A stretch of DNA of 64,000 bases from Chitinophagaceae bacterium (GCA_025923075.1 JAICGN010000006.1:20005-84004), one strand, 5' to 3'. Shown: positions 41,673-50,963, counted from the first letter of the stretch. Notes: generated by a model not told the origin, from the letters alone. A program made the numbers and translations.

Positions 41673-43739
41673 TTAATACGCTAAGAGGGTTTTAATTTTC
41701 TCCCAAACTTTATCAGCGTTCGGAAGAATAGCATTTTCAAGATTCATGTTTAAAGGAATAGCAGGAATATTTGCAGCTCCCAATACTTCAACGGGGCCAT
41801 CTAACCACTTAAAACATTCTTTAGAAATTCTGCCGGCCAATGCTTCAGCAAAAGAATTGTTTTGTTGTTCTTCAGTAAGCACTAAACATTTTCCATGCTT
41901 TTTTACTGAATCAAAGGTCATTTCTTCATCTAATGGAAACAACGTTCTTAAATCGATTATCTCAATTTGTCCCGGAAATTTTTTTGCTGCTGCCTTTGCC
42001 CAATACACACCCATTCCATAAGTAATGATGCAACAGCTTTCTCCATTTTCGAGTTTATTTTTATCGGCCTTCAAGACAATATTTGCTTTTCCAAGTGGAA
42101 GGATATAATCCCTTGAGGGTTCCATTGTCTTTGCTTCTTCCGTTCCGGGAACTTTGCTCCAATACAAACCTTTATGCTCAAGCATTACTACCGGATTTCC
42201 ATCATAGAATGCCGCTTTCATCAATCCTTTCATATCTGCAACATTTGATGGATAAGCGATCTTAATTCCTTTTATTGAGAGCAATGTTGTTTCAACGCAA
42301 CCGCTATGATAAGGCCCGCCACCTCCATAGGCCCCGACCGGTACCCGAATAACTGTTGAGACCGGATATTTGCCACAAGTGAGATAACATGATTTGGAAA
42401 TTTCGGAAACAAGTTGATTAAGGCCAGGGTAGATATAATCGCCAAATTGTATTTCAACGATCGCTTTCATTCCTACTGCACTCAAGCCAACAGTTGACCC
42501 GATTATATATGCTTCCTGAATTGCTGTATTAAAAACTCGGTGATCACCAAATTGCTCAGCCAGAGTCGCAGCTTCACGAAAAACGCCCCCAAGCCTTCTA
42601 CCAACATCCTGCCCGAAAAAAATACATTCAGGATGATCTTCCATTAATTCCCGAACAGCAAACAAAGCGGCATCAACCATCATGATTTTTTCCTTACCAG
42701 CAGGGCTTCTGTCGCCTTTTTCTTCGGTCAAGGTCGTTGGTACAAAAACATGGTCAGTTGCTTTGTTGACATCCGGTTCAGAAGAATTTAGGGCCTTCAT
42801 AAATTCCGCACTTATTAATTCCGCCGCCTCTGTTTCCATTTTTTCCAATTCTTCGTCACCTATTCCATTTTCATGCAAAAGTTTTTTCAACTTAGGAAAT
42901 GGATCATCCATCGCGTCTTTTGCCAGATCTTGTTCAGTTCTATAAAAATCTTTTCTTACACCACTAGTGTGGTGATTAAGCAATGGAACTTTTGCATGTA
43001 CCAACCAAGGTTTTCTGCTGGTTCTAACTTCATTGATCACATTACCGATTATCTTGTAGCAATGCGTAAAATCCGTTCCATCAATTTGTATTCTACTCAA
43101 GCCCTTGAAACCATCAGCATATTCATAAGCATTCATTGTTCGTGTCTCTTCTGCTGTGGCGCTAATCCCCCAATCATTATCCTGCACCAGATAAATAATT
43201 GGCAATTGTTTCAGTACAGCAAATTGTAATGCCTCGCTTACTTCCCCTTCGGTTACGCTTCCGTCACCCAGTGAACAAACTACAACGGGTAATGCTCCTT
43301 CCTCACTTTTTAACAGCAATGGAGAACTAATTTTCTCAAGGTATTGAATACCTTGTGCGACACCGGTTGTCGGTATCGCCTGCATTCCGGTTGCACTGCT
43401 TTGATGGATAATCTTTGGTTTGTCTTTCTCTTTAGAGTTGGGGTGAGAATAATATGAACGTCCACCGGTAAAAGGATCGTCAGCCTTCGTCAGTAATTGC
43501 AGCATTAATTCGTACGGAGAATACCCAAGCCCAAGCAACATACTTTCATCACGATAATAGGGGCTCACATAATCACAATTTTCCAAATGGAACGCAGTCG
43601 CTAATTGTATTGCTTCGTGGCCGCGGGAAGTTGAATGGACATACTTACAAATTTGCCGGTTTGCATCATAGGTTTCTGCCATCGATTTTGCATGACACAT
43701 CAGCCGGAAAGCTTTCAGTAAAATTTCTTTTTCGATCAT
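41673..43739 (-). CDS. Alpha-ketoacid dehydrogenase E1 component, fused alpha and beta subunits
   Basis: 688 residues. The N-terminal half is an E1-alpha with the TPP motif GDGSVTEGEVSEALQFA (GDG...N, ending at VQDNDWGISA). The C-terminal half is an E1-beta with VFFGQDVGRRLGGVFREA-like text in the form IFFGQDVGRRLGGVF, YGGGGPYHSGCVETT and VEIQFGDYIYPGLNQL. Such TPP enzymes decarboxylate pyruvate or branched-chain 2-oxoacids and transfer the acyl group to the lipoyl E2. The fused form is common in Bacteroidota and its substrate preference cannot be read here, although the branched-chain type is plausible. E2 and E3 genes are not in the window. It has no operon partner. Confidence 0.92.
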   Translation of the reverse strand: MIEKEILLKAFRLMCHAKSMAETYDANRQICKYVHSTSRGHEAIQLATAFHLENCDYVSPYYRDESMLLGLGYSPYELMLQLLTKADDPFTGGRSYYSHPNSKEKDKPKIIHQSSATGMQAIPTTGVAQGIQYLEKISSPLLLKSEEGALPVVVCSLGDGSVTEGEVSEALQFAVLKQLPIIYLVQDNDWGISATAEETRTMNAYEYADGFKGLSRIQIDGTDFTHCYKIIGNVINEVRTSRKPWLVHAKVPLLNHHTSGVRKDFYRTEQDLAKDAMDDPFPKLKKLLHENGIGDEELEKMETEAAELISAEFMKALNSSEPDVNKATDHVFVPTTLTEEKGDRSPAGKEKIMMVDAALFAVRELMEDHPECIFFGQDVGRRLGGVFREAATLAEQFGDHRVFNTAIQEAYIIGSTVGLSAVGMKAIVEIQFGDYIYPGLNQLVSEISKSCYLTCGKYPVSTVIRVPVGAYGGGGPYHSGCVETTLLSIKGIKIAYPSNVADMKGLMKAAFYDGNPVVMLEHKGLYWSKVPGTEEAKTMEPSRDYILPLGKANIVLKADKNKLENGESCCIITYGMGVYWAKAAAKKFPGQIEIIDLRTLFPLDEEMTFDSVKKHGKCLVLTEEQQNNSFAEALAGRISKECFKWLDGPVEVLGAANIPAIPLNMNLENAILPNADKVWEKIKTLLAY

Positions 43740-43789
43740 AGTGGCAAGCTAATTGGCAAAAATAAGCTGAACAGTTGTATGTGGAAATT

Positions 43790-43819
43790 AAAAAGCCATC
43801 CCGATCTGGTCAGGATGGC
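43790..43819 (-). terminator. Terminator after the FAH-family gene
   Basis: On the minus strand GCCATCC (43819 to 43813) pairs with GGATGGC (43801 to 43795) and is followed by TTTTTAATTT. Confidence 0.85.
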
Positions 43820-43855
43820 CGCATGTTGGTTTTGGTCTGTACGTTTCGTCCGTTA

Positions 43856-44467
43856 TTATTTTATCTCTAACGATAATAATGAATCATCCTCAATGAAAGC
43901 CTCCAGCTCATCGCCCACCACTAATTCGCCCACACCTGCCGGCGTGCCAGTGAACACAAGGTCTCCTATATTAACCGAAAAATAATTTGAAATATAAGCA
44001 ACAATACTATCAAAATCATGGATCATAAGATTCGCGTTGCTTTGTTGTACCAGTTCTTTGTTTTTATATAAACAAAAATTAATATCTTTTTTGTTCTTTA
44101 TAGATGTAAATGGAATCCATTTACCGATAGCCGCTGAGTTATCCCAGCTCTTTGCTTTTTCCCAGGGAAGCCCTTTTGCTTTTAAATCATTTTGAATATC
44201 CCTAGCAGTAAAATCGATACCGGTCGTCACGGCATCATAATACTTACTCGCAAACTTATCCTGGATATATTTTCCATTTTTACTGATCCGGAGTACCAGC
44301 TCGCATTCATAATGAAGTTCATTGGTAAATTCAGGATAATAAAATGGAGTATGAGGCTGCAGCAAAGCACTCTTTGGCTTCATAAAAACTACCGGTTCAT
44401 CAGGCACCTCATTTCCCAATTCCTTGGCATGAGCTACATAGTTACGGCCAATGCAAAATATCTTCAT
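43856..44467 (-). CDS. Fumarylacetoacetate hydrolase-family protein
   Basis: 203 residues, the short form of the family. The start KIFCIGRNYVAHAKELGNE and the segments LHYECELVLRIS (metal-ligand Glu pair), TGIDFTARDIQ (metal-ligand Asp) and FTGTPAGVGELVVGDELEAF are diagnostic. Members hydrolyse C-C bonds in acylpyruvates or decarboxylate oxaloacetate; the short version resembles acylpyruvase/oxaloacetate tautomerase FAHD1. Its exact substrate is not established. It is a single gene with its own terminator. Confidence 0.92.
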   Translation of the reverse strand: MKIFCIGRNYVAHAKELGNEVPDEPVVFMKPKSALLQPHTPFYYPEFTNELHYECELVLRISKNGKYIQDKFASKYYDAVTTGIDFTARDIQNDLKAKGLPWEKAKSWDNSAAIGKWIPFTSIKNKKDINFCLYKNKELVQQSNANLMIHDFDSIVAYISNYFSVNIGDLVFTGTPAGVGELVVGDELEAFIEDDSLLSLEIK

Positions 44468-44706
44468 AATCAGGCTTGTTTAGTTAAATACATCGGATAC
44501 AATACGCATGGACTGTTCATCCCATATATTCAGGCTTCATAAAAAACTGGATTTTTTGATGGTGGAAAGTGCGTTAGGGCTGCTAAAATAAGTAAAGAGC
44601 CGGATATATCATAATCAAAAGTAAATATATTTAGCCCAAATCCGCCAGCTGAAATATCATTAATGGATTTAGTTGTCAATATATTATCTTAGATAAAAGC
44701 TTTTTG

Positions 44707-45303
44707 GTGCCTGATCTTATTACAAGCATAGAGCAACCGATTTTATCCCGCCTTGAAAAGGAGCTCGATCCGCGGCTTGGCTACCATAATATTTCACATA
44801 CTCTTGACGTAATGAAACAAGCCGAGATAATAGCAAAACATGAAGGCGTTAAAGATAAACATGACCTGTTGTTATTAAGAACGGCCGCTGCTTTTCATGA
44901 CAGCGGCTTTCTATTTGCCTATAAAGGGCATGAAGAAAGAGGCTGTGAAATTGCTTCCGAAGATCTTAGGAATGTACTTAGTGAGCCTGATATCAGAAAG
45001 ATCTGCGGAATGATAATGGCCACAAAGATCCCGCAGTCACCAAATACTTTGTTAGAACAGATAATCTGCGATGCCGATCTTGATTATCTTGGCCGTAAAG
45101 ATTTTGAACCTATCAGCGGCCATTTATATAAAGAGTTTATAACTTTCAAAATTATTCCGGAAGATTGCACCTGGGATCATATACAGATAAAATTTTTTGA
45201 ATCGCATCACTATTTTACAAAAACGTCTCTTGAAAAAAGGAGCGCTATAAAAATGAAACATCTTGCTATATTGAAAGAACGAAGCAATTGGACAAATGAA
45301 TAG
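44707..45303 (+). CDS. HD-domain phosphohydrolase
   Basis: 198 residues from GTG 44707; a TTG one codon earlier is the other possible start. The metal-binding HD signature is present: YHNISHTLDV (first His), AAAFHDSGFLF (His-Asp) and CDADLDYLG (last Asp). Such domains act as metal-dependent phosphohydrolases or nucleotidases. It overlaps the start of the following transporter-like gene by 8 bp, so it begins an operon of three that ends with a cyclic-nucleotide-binding protein. That context hints at nucleotide signalling, but this is inference. Confidence 0.85.
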   Translation: MPDLITSIEQPILSRLEKELDPRLGYHNISHTLDVMKQAEIIAKHEGVKDKHDLLLLRTAAAFHDSGFLFAYKGHEERGCEIASEDLRNVLSEPDIRKICGMIMATKIPQSPNTLLEQIICDADLDYLGRKDFEPISGHLYKEFITFKIIPEDCTWDHIQIKFFESHHYFTKTSLEKRSAIKMKHLAILKERSNWTNE

Positions 45304-48034
45304 AAGACCATTTTTACTTCAACTATTAAACGTACGAACCTCGGAATGGCGGCTAGTCTCTCAACTCTTCTGGCTTCAGTTTTTCATGGGGACTGGTATC
45401 GCCTTCTTCTTTACGGCTTCATTCTCGCATTTTCTTGAGAAATTCTATGCATCCGAGGTGGCGTGGGTAATGATCATCTCATCGCCCCTTTTGTTTTTTA
45501 CAGGATGGATATTCAACAAATTTGAACATCACTTTCATCTTACCCGTGTTGGTACAATTGTTATCATCTTCATGGCGGCAAGTATTCTCATTTTACAATT
45601 AAGTAGCACGCTGATAAAAGCCGATTGGTTTGATTACCTCATATTTGCGTGGTACTATGTGCTATACCTGGCAAGTAATCTCTGCTTCTGGAGCATTACT
45701 TCAACCTTATTTGATGTAAGGCAAAGCAAACGGTTATTCGCAGTGATCAGTGCCGGTGATATACCGGCAAAGTTCATTGGTTATACTATGGCGTACTTTT
45801 TTGTAAAGGCAATCGGCCCTCTCAATATGCTTTGGCCGGCCTTCTTTTTTATGCTTGGGGCCTTACCTTTTTTATACAAGCTGTCAAAATCTGGCGTTGT
45901 TCATCACCATCATCACAAAGATCATATTGTTGAATCTGTACAAGGAACAGGATTTAGAGCATTTGTCAAACGTTACACGCTTAATACACTTATTCGAAGA
46001 TTGGCAGTGCTTACTTTTCTTATTTCTGCGTGTCTCGCGATAATCAATTATGCACTCTATTCTGAAGTAAAAGAAAATAACTATGATGATAAATCATTAT
46101 CAAACTTTATCATTTTGTTTATGGCCGGTTCACAGATCGTCGCCTTATTGGTAAAAATAATTTTTACCGGGCGTATTGTTAGCTCAATAGGTATAAAAAA
46201 ATCGCTGCTGATCACACCGCTTGTCTTATTGACCCTTCTGCTAATTGTTATTTTTGCCGAATATGCAGCAAGTGAAAGCAAATTGGTTTTTTATGTCTTC
46301 GGGATGGCGGCAATCGCTGTCGAGGTATTAAGAACAACGATTACAAACCCGGTTTTCTTGACAGTAATGCAGCCACTTAATCCGAATGCAAGATCAAAAG
46401 CCCATGCCATTGTAAAAGGTATCATGGATCCTTTTGCATTCTTATTTGCAGGTGTGCTGCTCGTTTTTGTTAATACGAGATCTGCCAATGAGTTGCTTGT
46501 AATTTGCTATGTCCTGGCCCTCCTTACAATCTCCTGGATTGTTTCAATTTTGCTTGTAAATAAATCATATCATAATACACTTTTAAAAACGATCAGCAGT
46601 CGCTTTTTTAGCCAGGATGAATTCAAACTTTCTGATGAAGAGATTCAGCAACAAATACTGAAAAAAATTAAGACTGGCAAAGAAAGTGAAATAATAAATA
46701 TCCTTCAAATGCTGAATAGCCAGATCAGTAATGCGAGCAAAGAAATTATTTTTAAGCTGCTTGATCATCCCTCTTATAACATACGAAAGACAACCTTACT
46801 CCTGATCCAGAATCGTAATATTAAAGGTGCTGAGGAGAAATTAAAATACCTGGCTGATCACGATGACGATAAAGAGATCCAGTATCTCGCGGCGCAATCA
46901 CTCTGCAAAGAAGATAATGAACGTCATCACCAAAAGCATTATTTACATCATCATGATCCAAAAATAAGACTTGCGGCAATCACGGGAATGATTAAAAGCC
47001 CCGGAAAAGAAAATCGTCAGCGTGCTGAAGAGTTAATTGATAACCTGATCCAATCAGACCGCATCACGGATAAACAAATGGCATTACATATCCTTAATGA
47101 GGTAAAAGAAGATTACTGCCATCCAAACCATTCCGATCTCTTTACCGTGAACCGTACCCTGCGCCTGGCTGCTTTTAAGGCTATTGGTGATGCTGCATCG
47201 CCTGAATTAGTGGAAAAAGTAATGACATATTTTAAAGAACACCCGCTAAATGTCGCAAGCGTATTGCATGCAGCCGGGGAAAAAGCAATACCGGTTATTC
47301 TGAAATATATCTCCAATAATAGCAACCGATTGTTAAAGGACAAATTGATCATTACTCTTGGAAAGATCGGTGGCGAGACAGCACAAAACATTCTGCTTCA
47401 GCTGCTGGAGCAACATCCATCCGATTCAGGTATCATAGCAAAGGCATTACACAGAAGCCGTTACAGAGTAACACCTGAAAAACAACAATTATTGGAGGAT
47501 ATCGCATTTGCATATCTGACCTATGGCGTAGAGGTTCTCCAAATGCAAAGCCAGCTCGAAAAACAACACCAAAAGTATTCTGTCATCAACAGTTCATTAA
47601 GTATTGAACTTATCGAGATACGGAATATATTGATCTGTCTATTTGGTTGTCTTTATGATCATGAAAAAGCATTCAAGATAAAGCAGGGATTAGACATGAA
47701 GAAAAAAGAGAATGTGGCCAATGCTATGGAGGTAATTGAGATGACAGTCAAAAAAGACCTTGCGATGCCTTTTAACTTGCTTTACGAACCAGAAGCCATT
47801 GAACACCGGTACAATTCTCTAAAGAATTATTTGCCGCAGAACAAAGCACAGAATACAAAAGATATTTTTTCGAAGATCCTTACTGAGGTACCAATTTTTT
47901 ATAATCCCTGGACCAAAGCAAGCACAATGTATATATCAAAAAAAACCGGGACTGAGGTAGCTGCTGATCTCATAAAGAAATTTACTCAATCTGAAAATCT
48001 TCTTTTGAAAGAAACAGCACTGTATGCACAGTGA
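45296..48034 (+). CDS. Nucleotide-transporter-like (MFS/TlcA-type) membrane protein with HEAT repeats
   Basis: 912 residues. Residues 1 to about 430 form about 12 membrane helices of the MFS or ATP/ADP-translocase-like type (SQLFWLQFFMGTGIAFFFTA, FWSITSTLFDVRQSKRLFAV, TTITNPVFLTVMQPLNPNAR). Residues of about 440 to 830 are HEAT-like helical repeats (HPSYNIRKTTLLLIQNR, NRTLRLAAFKAIGDAAS, LLKDKLIITLGKIGGETAQN). The loop near residue 203 contains five consecutive His residues. Related Bacteroidota proteins carry a cyclic-nucleotide-binding domain at the C-terminus; here that domain is encoded by the next gene, 18 bp on. Transport substrate unknown. Confidence 0.8.
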   Translation: MNRRPFLLQLLNVRTSEWRLVSQLFWLQFFMGTGIAFFFTASFSHFLEKFYASEVAWVMIISSPLLFFTGWIFNKFEHHFHLTRVGTIVIIFMAASILILQLSSTLIKADWFDYLIFAWYYVLYLASNLCFWSITSTLFDVRQSKRLFAVISAGDIPAKFIGYTMAYFFVKAIGPLNMLWPAFFFMLGALPFLYKLSKSGVVHHHHHKDHIVESVQGTGFRAFVKRYTLNTLIRRLAVLTFLISACLAIINYALYSEVKENNYDDKSLSNFIILFMAGSQIVALLVKIIFTGRIVSSIGIKKSLLITPLVLLTLLLIVIFAEYAASESKLVFYVFGMAAIAVEVLRTTITNPVFLTVMQPLNPNARSKAHAIVKGIMDPFAFLFAGVLLVFVNTRSANELLVICYVLALLTISWIVSILLVNKSYHNTLLKTISSRFFSQDEFKLSDEEIQQQILKKIKTGKESEIINILQMLNSQISNASKEIIFKLLDHPSYNIRKTTLLLIQNRNIKGAEEKLKYLADHDDDKEIQYLAAQSLCKEDNERHHQKHYLHHHDPKIRLAAITGMIKSPGKENRQRAEELIDNLIQSDRITDKQMALHILNEVKEDYCHPNHSDLFTVNRTLRLAAFKAIGDAASPELVEKVMTYFKEHPLNVASVLHAAGEKAIPVILKYISNNSNRLLKDKLIITLGKIGGETAQNILLQLLEQHPSDSGIIAKALHRSRYRVTPEKQQLLEDIAFAYLTYGVEVLQMQSQLEKQHQKYSVINSSLSIELIEIRNILICLFGCLYDHEKAFKIKQGLDMKKKENVANAMEVIEMTVKKDLAMPFNLLYEPEAIEHRYNSLKNYLPQNKAQNTKDIFSKILTEVPIFYNPWTKASTMYISKKTGTEVAADLIKKFTQSENLLLKETALYAQ

Positions 48035-48052
48035 AATGTTTATTTTTAATTT

Positions 48053-48511
48053 ATGGAACACGCTAAGGCAAACAGGTTGTTATTAGTAGAAAAAGTGCTG
48101 GTATTAAAATCTCTCAATCTTTTTAAAGACACACCGGAAAATATTCTTGCTGACCTTGCTCCGCTCATGCAGGAAATGCAATATGAAAAGGGCGTAGAAA
48201 TCTTTAAAGAAGGTGAAACCGGCGATTGCATGTACATAATTGAACAGGGAAGTATCCGGATCCATAAAGGCAATACTACGCTTGCCATCCTCAAGGATAA
48301 AGAAGTGTTTGGTGAGCTTTCCCTGTTAGATGCTGATACGAGATCGGCCAGCGCCACTGCAGATACCGATTGCACTTTATATAAAATAGACCAGGAGCCT
48401 TTTTATGAACTGCTTGATGAACGACCGGAGGTAGCAAGGGGTTTTATTAAGATCCTTTGTCAGCGATTAAGAACAATGAATGAGAAATCCCGCCAAAGTG
48501 ATATTGGCTAA
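48053..48511 (+). CDS. Cyclic-nucleotide-binding-domain protein
   Basis: 152 residues made of one cNMP-binding beta-roll: FKEGETGDCMYIIEQGSIRI, then FGELSLLDADTRSASATAD, the phosphate-binding cassette with Glu and Arg, and a C-terminal helix (ARGFIKILCQRLRTMNEKS). No HTH follows, so it is not a transcription factor. It starts 18 bp after the transporter-HEAT gene and probably regulates it. Its end overlaps the convergent pth gene by 4 bp. Confidence 0.88.
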   Translation: MEHAKANRLLLVEKVLVLKSLNLFKDTPENILADLAPLMQEMQYEKGVEIFKEGETGDCMYIIEQGSIRIHKGNTTLAILKDKEVFGELSLLDADTRSASATADTDCTLYKIDQEPFYELLDERPEVARGFIKILCQRLRTMNEKSRQSDIG

Positions 48512-49083
48512 ACTGAATATTCAGCACTGTTCACGTCGTTCATTGTAAGGCCGATCCCTTTCGTTCCAAAGCTTTCAATGACGGCCACTGCTTTGTCAAT
48601 TTTTAATTTTATTAATGGTTCTTCTTCCTTCGTCCATTTACTTAGTACGAAATCTGCCTGCAAACCTTTCGGATAGCCGTTGCCGATCCCAAATCGAAGC
48701 CGGGGATAGTCCCTTGATCCTAATAATGCTTCTACGTTTCTCAATCCATTGTGGCCACCATCACTGCCCGAGGGCCGCAGTCTCATTTTATTCAGCGGCA
48801 ATGAAACATCGTCTGTTATTACAAGCACATTTTCAATAGCGATTTTTTCTTTATCCATCCAATACTTCACGGCGTTGCCGCTCAGGTTCATATAGGTAGT
48901 CGGGCAAATGCAAACAAAAATCCTTCCTTTCCATTTTACTTCCGCTACATAAGCTAACCTTCCTGAATAAAAATTTCCTCCATGCTTTACGACAAACGCA
49001 TTGACCACATCAAAGCCAATATTATGCCTCGTGTGGGTGTATTCATTACCAGCATTCCCCAGGCCTACAATTAAAAACTTCAT
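48508..49083 (-). CDS. pth: Peptidyl-tRNA hydrolase
   Basis: 191 residues. The start KFLIVGLGNAGNEYTHTRHN contains the conserved Asn (Asn10) and the catalytic His20, and ITDDVSLPLNKMRLRPSGSD with GGHNGLRNVEALLGS is the substrate-binding region. It frees tRNA from prematurely released peptidyl-tRNA. It follows rplY, as in many bacteria, separated by a terminator. Confidence 0.96.
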   Translation of the reverse strand: MKFLIVGLGNAGNEYTHTRHNIGFDVVNAFVVKHGGNFYSGRLAYVAEVKWKGRIFVCICPTTYMNLSGNAVKYWMDKEKIAIENVLVITDDVSLPLNKMRLRPSGSDGGHNGLRNVEALLGSRDYPRLRFGIGNGYPKGLQADFVLSKWTKEEEPLIKLKIDKAVAVIESFGTKGIGLTMNDVNSAEYSV

Positions 49084-49144
49084 CTTTTATAATAAACTAT
49101 TTAAAGATAGCAACTTCAGATTTTCCAATGATATTAAAGAAACG

Positions 49145-49173
49145 AAAAACCCACTCCGGATGAAGTGGGTTTC
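49145..49173 (-). terminator. Terminator after rplY
   Basis: On the minus strand AAACCCACT (49072-type complement of 49064-49172, that is AGTGGGTTT at 49164-49172 on the plus strand) pairs with 49147-49155 and is followed by a T-rich tract, TTTTTCG. Confidence 0.8.
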
Positions 49174-49192
49174 TAATAAAAAGCAGATGAAC

Positions 49193-49861
49193 TTATTTTT
49201 TTCCCTTTCCTTTTTCTTTTTCTTCAGCCGGAACAGCAGCGGCAGCAGCAGGTGCAGCAGCGGCAGCAGCAGGGGCAGCGCCGGCAGCAGGGGCAGCAGT
49301 TGCTTCCTCCTGTTTCAACTGACGTGTCAGTACAACGGATGCAATCGGAATTCGTGGTGAATTCAAGATTTCGTAATTGGCTTCTTTTACATCTTCAACA
49401 CGAATGTTTCCATTCAATTCAAGATTAGTAATATCCACTTCAATTTGTTCTTTTAAATGCTTTGGTAACGATTTTACCTTCAGCGATTTCATCTTAATAA
49501 TAAGATGCCCTCCCTCCTTTACACCTTTTGATGCTCCGGAAAACTTGATTGGAATATCAGCGATCACTTTTTTGTCTTCAACCAATTCCATCAGATCAAT
49601 ATGGATCAGTTTGTCAGTCACTTTATCAAATTGCAGATCTTTCAAAATGCAATTGTAGGTAGTGCCGTCTAACTTAACTTCCGCCTTCTGAAACTCTGGT
49701 GTGTACACGAATGTTTTAAAAGCCATGGAAGGAGCAGCAAAGCTTATCTCCTTTTCACCGCCATAAATTACACCGGGCACCAAATCCTGAGAGCGAAGTT
49801 GGCGGGTGGCTTTCTTCCCGGTTTCGGTCCTCAGTTGTCCTTCGATCGTAATTGATTTCAT
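49193..49861 (-). CDS. rplY: 50S ribosomal protein bL25 (general stress protein Ctc type)
   Basis: 222 residues. The N-terminal 5S-rRNA-binding domain begins MKSITIEGQLRTETGKKATR with RSQDLVPGVIYGG, and the C-terminal TL5/Ctc beta domain (GGHLIIKMKSLKVKSLPKHL, VDITNLELNGNIRVED) follows. An unusual tail of about 40 residues is Ala/Pro-rich and ends in EEKEKGKGKK. Its DNA (about 49219-49297) is a degenerate GCAGCA/GCN tract that could vary in length. The gene is downstream of prs, as is common, with a repeat element between them. Confidence 0.95.
   Translation of the reverse strand: MKSITIEGQLRTETGKKATRQLRSQDLVPGVIYGGEKEISFAAPSMAFKTFVYTPEFQKAEVKLDGTTYNCILKDLQFDKVTDKLIHIDLMELVEDKKVIADIPIKFSGASKGVKEGGHLIIKMKSLKVKSLPKHLKEQIEVDITNLELNGNIRVEDVKEANYEILNSPRIPIASVVLTRQLKQEEATAAPAAGAAPAAAAAAPAAAAAVPAEEKEKGKGKK
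49219..49297. repeat. Degenerate GCA/GCN triplet tract within rplY
   Basis: The coding region for the Ala-rich tail of bL25 consists of imperfect GCAGCAG-type triplets on the plus strand (GCTGC on the coding strand). Such tracts can change length by slippage without a frameshift. Confidence 0.7.
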
Positions 49862-49874
49862 TTTTATTGTTTTT

Positions 49875-50015
49875 ACCCCCAGCCCCTAAAGGGGAGTGAT
49901 GAACACTCTCAAATAAGAGAGGGATTGTTAAGAAAAATTTATTTCTAAAAGAACTTAAGCATCTAAAAACTCTGTTCCACTTAAGTCACTCCGCCTCAGG
50001 CGGAGGACAGGGGGT
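49875..50015. repeat. REP-like paired-hairpin element filling the prs-rplY gap
   Basis: 141 bp. The left end reads ACCCCC, a CCCC-TAAA-GGGG hairpin and AGTGA. The right end, read on the other strand, is ACCCCCTGTC, a CTCCGCC-TGA-GGCGGAG hairpin and the same AGTGA. The two ends are thus inverted versions of one plan: ACCCCC, hairpin, AGTGA. A small CTCTC/GAGAG hairpin lies inside. The element abuts the prs stop codon (50016-50018) and ends 13 bp before the rplY start. Confidence 0.7.
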
Positions 50016-50963
50016 TTATCTGTCCTTTCTTTGTGAATGCACAAACAAACCTGTGATACTCTTATTTTCAAACGCATTTCTTATTGCAACAGCGAACAGC
50101 TCAGCAACAGATATCAATTTTATTTTTGGAGTAGTTTGTCTTAAAGGAATTGTATCACAAACCACCAATTCATCCAGCACGCTTTTTTCAATATTCTCAT
50201 AAGCCTTTCCGCTAAGAACGGGGTGAGTGATCAAAGCCCTGACGCTTCTTGCACCTTTTTCCATTAAAAGAGCTGCGCTTCTTGCCAATGTACCACCCGT
50301 ATCACAGATATCATCGATTATTACCACGTCCCTGTCAGTCACATCCCCTATTACCACCATGCTCGCAATTTCATTGGCTCTTTTCCTATGCTTATCACAG
50401 ATCACCATTTCTGCCTCAAAATAACTTGCTATTTCTCTTATCCTGTTTGCACTTCCCACATCGGGGGCCGCAAAGGTAAGGTTTTCGAGCCTCAGATTCT
50501 CTATGTAAGGAATAAAAACAGCATGGCTGTCAAGGTGGTCAACAGGTATATCAAAATAGCCCTGGATTTGTGGTGCATGAAGATCCATTGTGATTAACCG
50601 ATTAGCCCCGGCAGCCTGTATCATATTGGCAATCAGCTTACTTCCGATAGCTACCCTTGGTCTATCCTTTCGGTCCTGCCGGGCATAACCGTAATAGGGA
50701 ATCACAGCTATAATCTTATACGCAGATGCCCTTTTTGCGGCATCGATCATCAAGAGCAGTTCCATTAAGTTCTCGGCTGGCGCATGTGTACTCTGTACTA
50801 AAAAAACAAAATCGCCCCTAATACTCTCCATAAAAGTGGGCAGAATTTCTCCGTCACTAAATCGCTGAATATTGACTTTCCCAAGCCGGCATCCATAGCT
50901 TTTGCAAATCTGTTCTGCTAAACCTTGTGATCCGGTACCGGCAAAAATTTTCGCAGCTGACAT
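50016..50963 (-). CDS. prs: Ribose-phosphate pyrophosphokinase
   Basis: 315 residues from the ATG at 50961-50963; a longer frame from 51029 adds 22 atypical residues. The family start AAKIFAGTGSQGLAEQ is followed by YARQDRKDRPRVAIGSKLIA (ATP-binding flexible loop), and the PRPP-binding loop is VVIIDDICDTGGTLARSA. The enzyme makes 5-phosphoribosyl 1-diphosphate from ribose 5-phosphate and ATP for nucleotide, His and Trp synthesis. It precedes rplY and pth in the same direction, a widely conserved order. Confidence 0.97.
   Translation of the reverse strand: MSAAKIFAGTGSQGLAEQICKSYGCRLGKVNIQRFSDGEILPTFMESIRGDFVFLVQSTHAPAENLMELLLMIDAAKRASAYKIIAVIPYYGYARQDRKDRPRVAIGSKLIANMIQAAGANRLITMDLHAPQIQGYFDIPVDHLDSHAVFIPYIENLRLENLTFAAPDVGSANRIREIASYFEAEMVICDKHRKRANEIASMVVIGDVTDRDVVIIDDICDTGGTLARSAALLMEKGARSVRALITHPVLSGKAYENIEKSVLDELVVCDTIPLRQTTPKIKLISVAELFAVAIRNAFENKSITGLFVHSQRKDR

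Noticed and set aside
42682..42945. Plus-strand frame opposite the fused E1 dehydrogenase
   Set aside because: Shadow of a conserved enzyme gene with no independent signal.
45899..45914. Run of His codons in the transporter-like gene as a sign of an engineered tag
   Set aside because: It lies inside a loop of a native protein, in frame and with mixed CAC/CAT codons, so it is a natural His-rich loop.
49219..49297. GCAGCAG tract as a CRISPR or microsatellite locus
   Set aside because: It encodes the Ala-rich tail of bL25 in frame, with no spacer-repeat structure.
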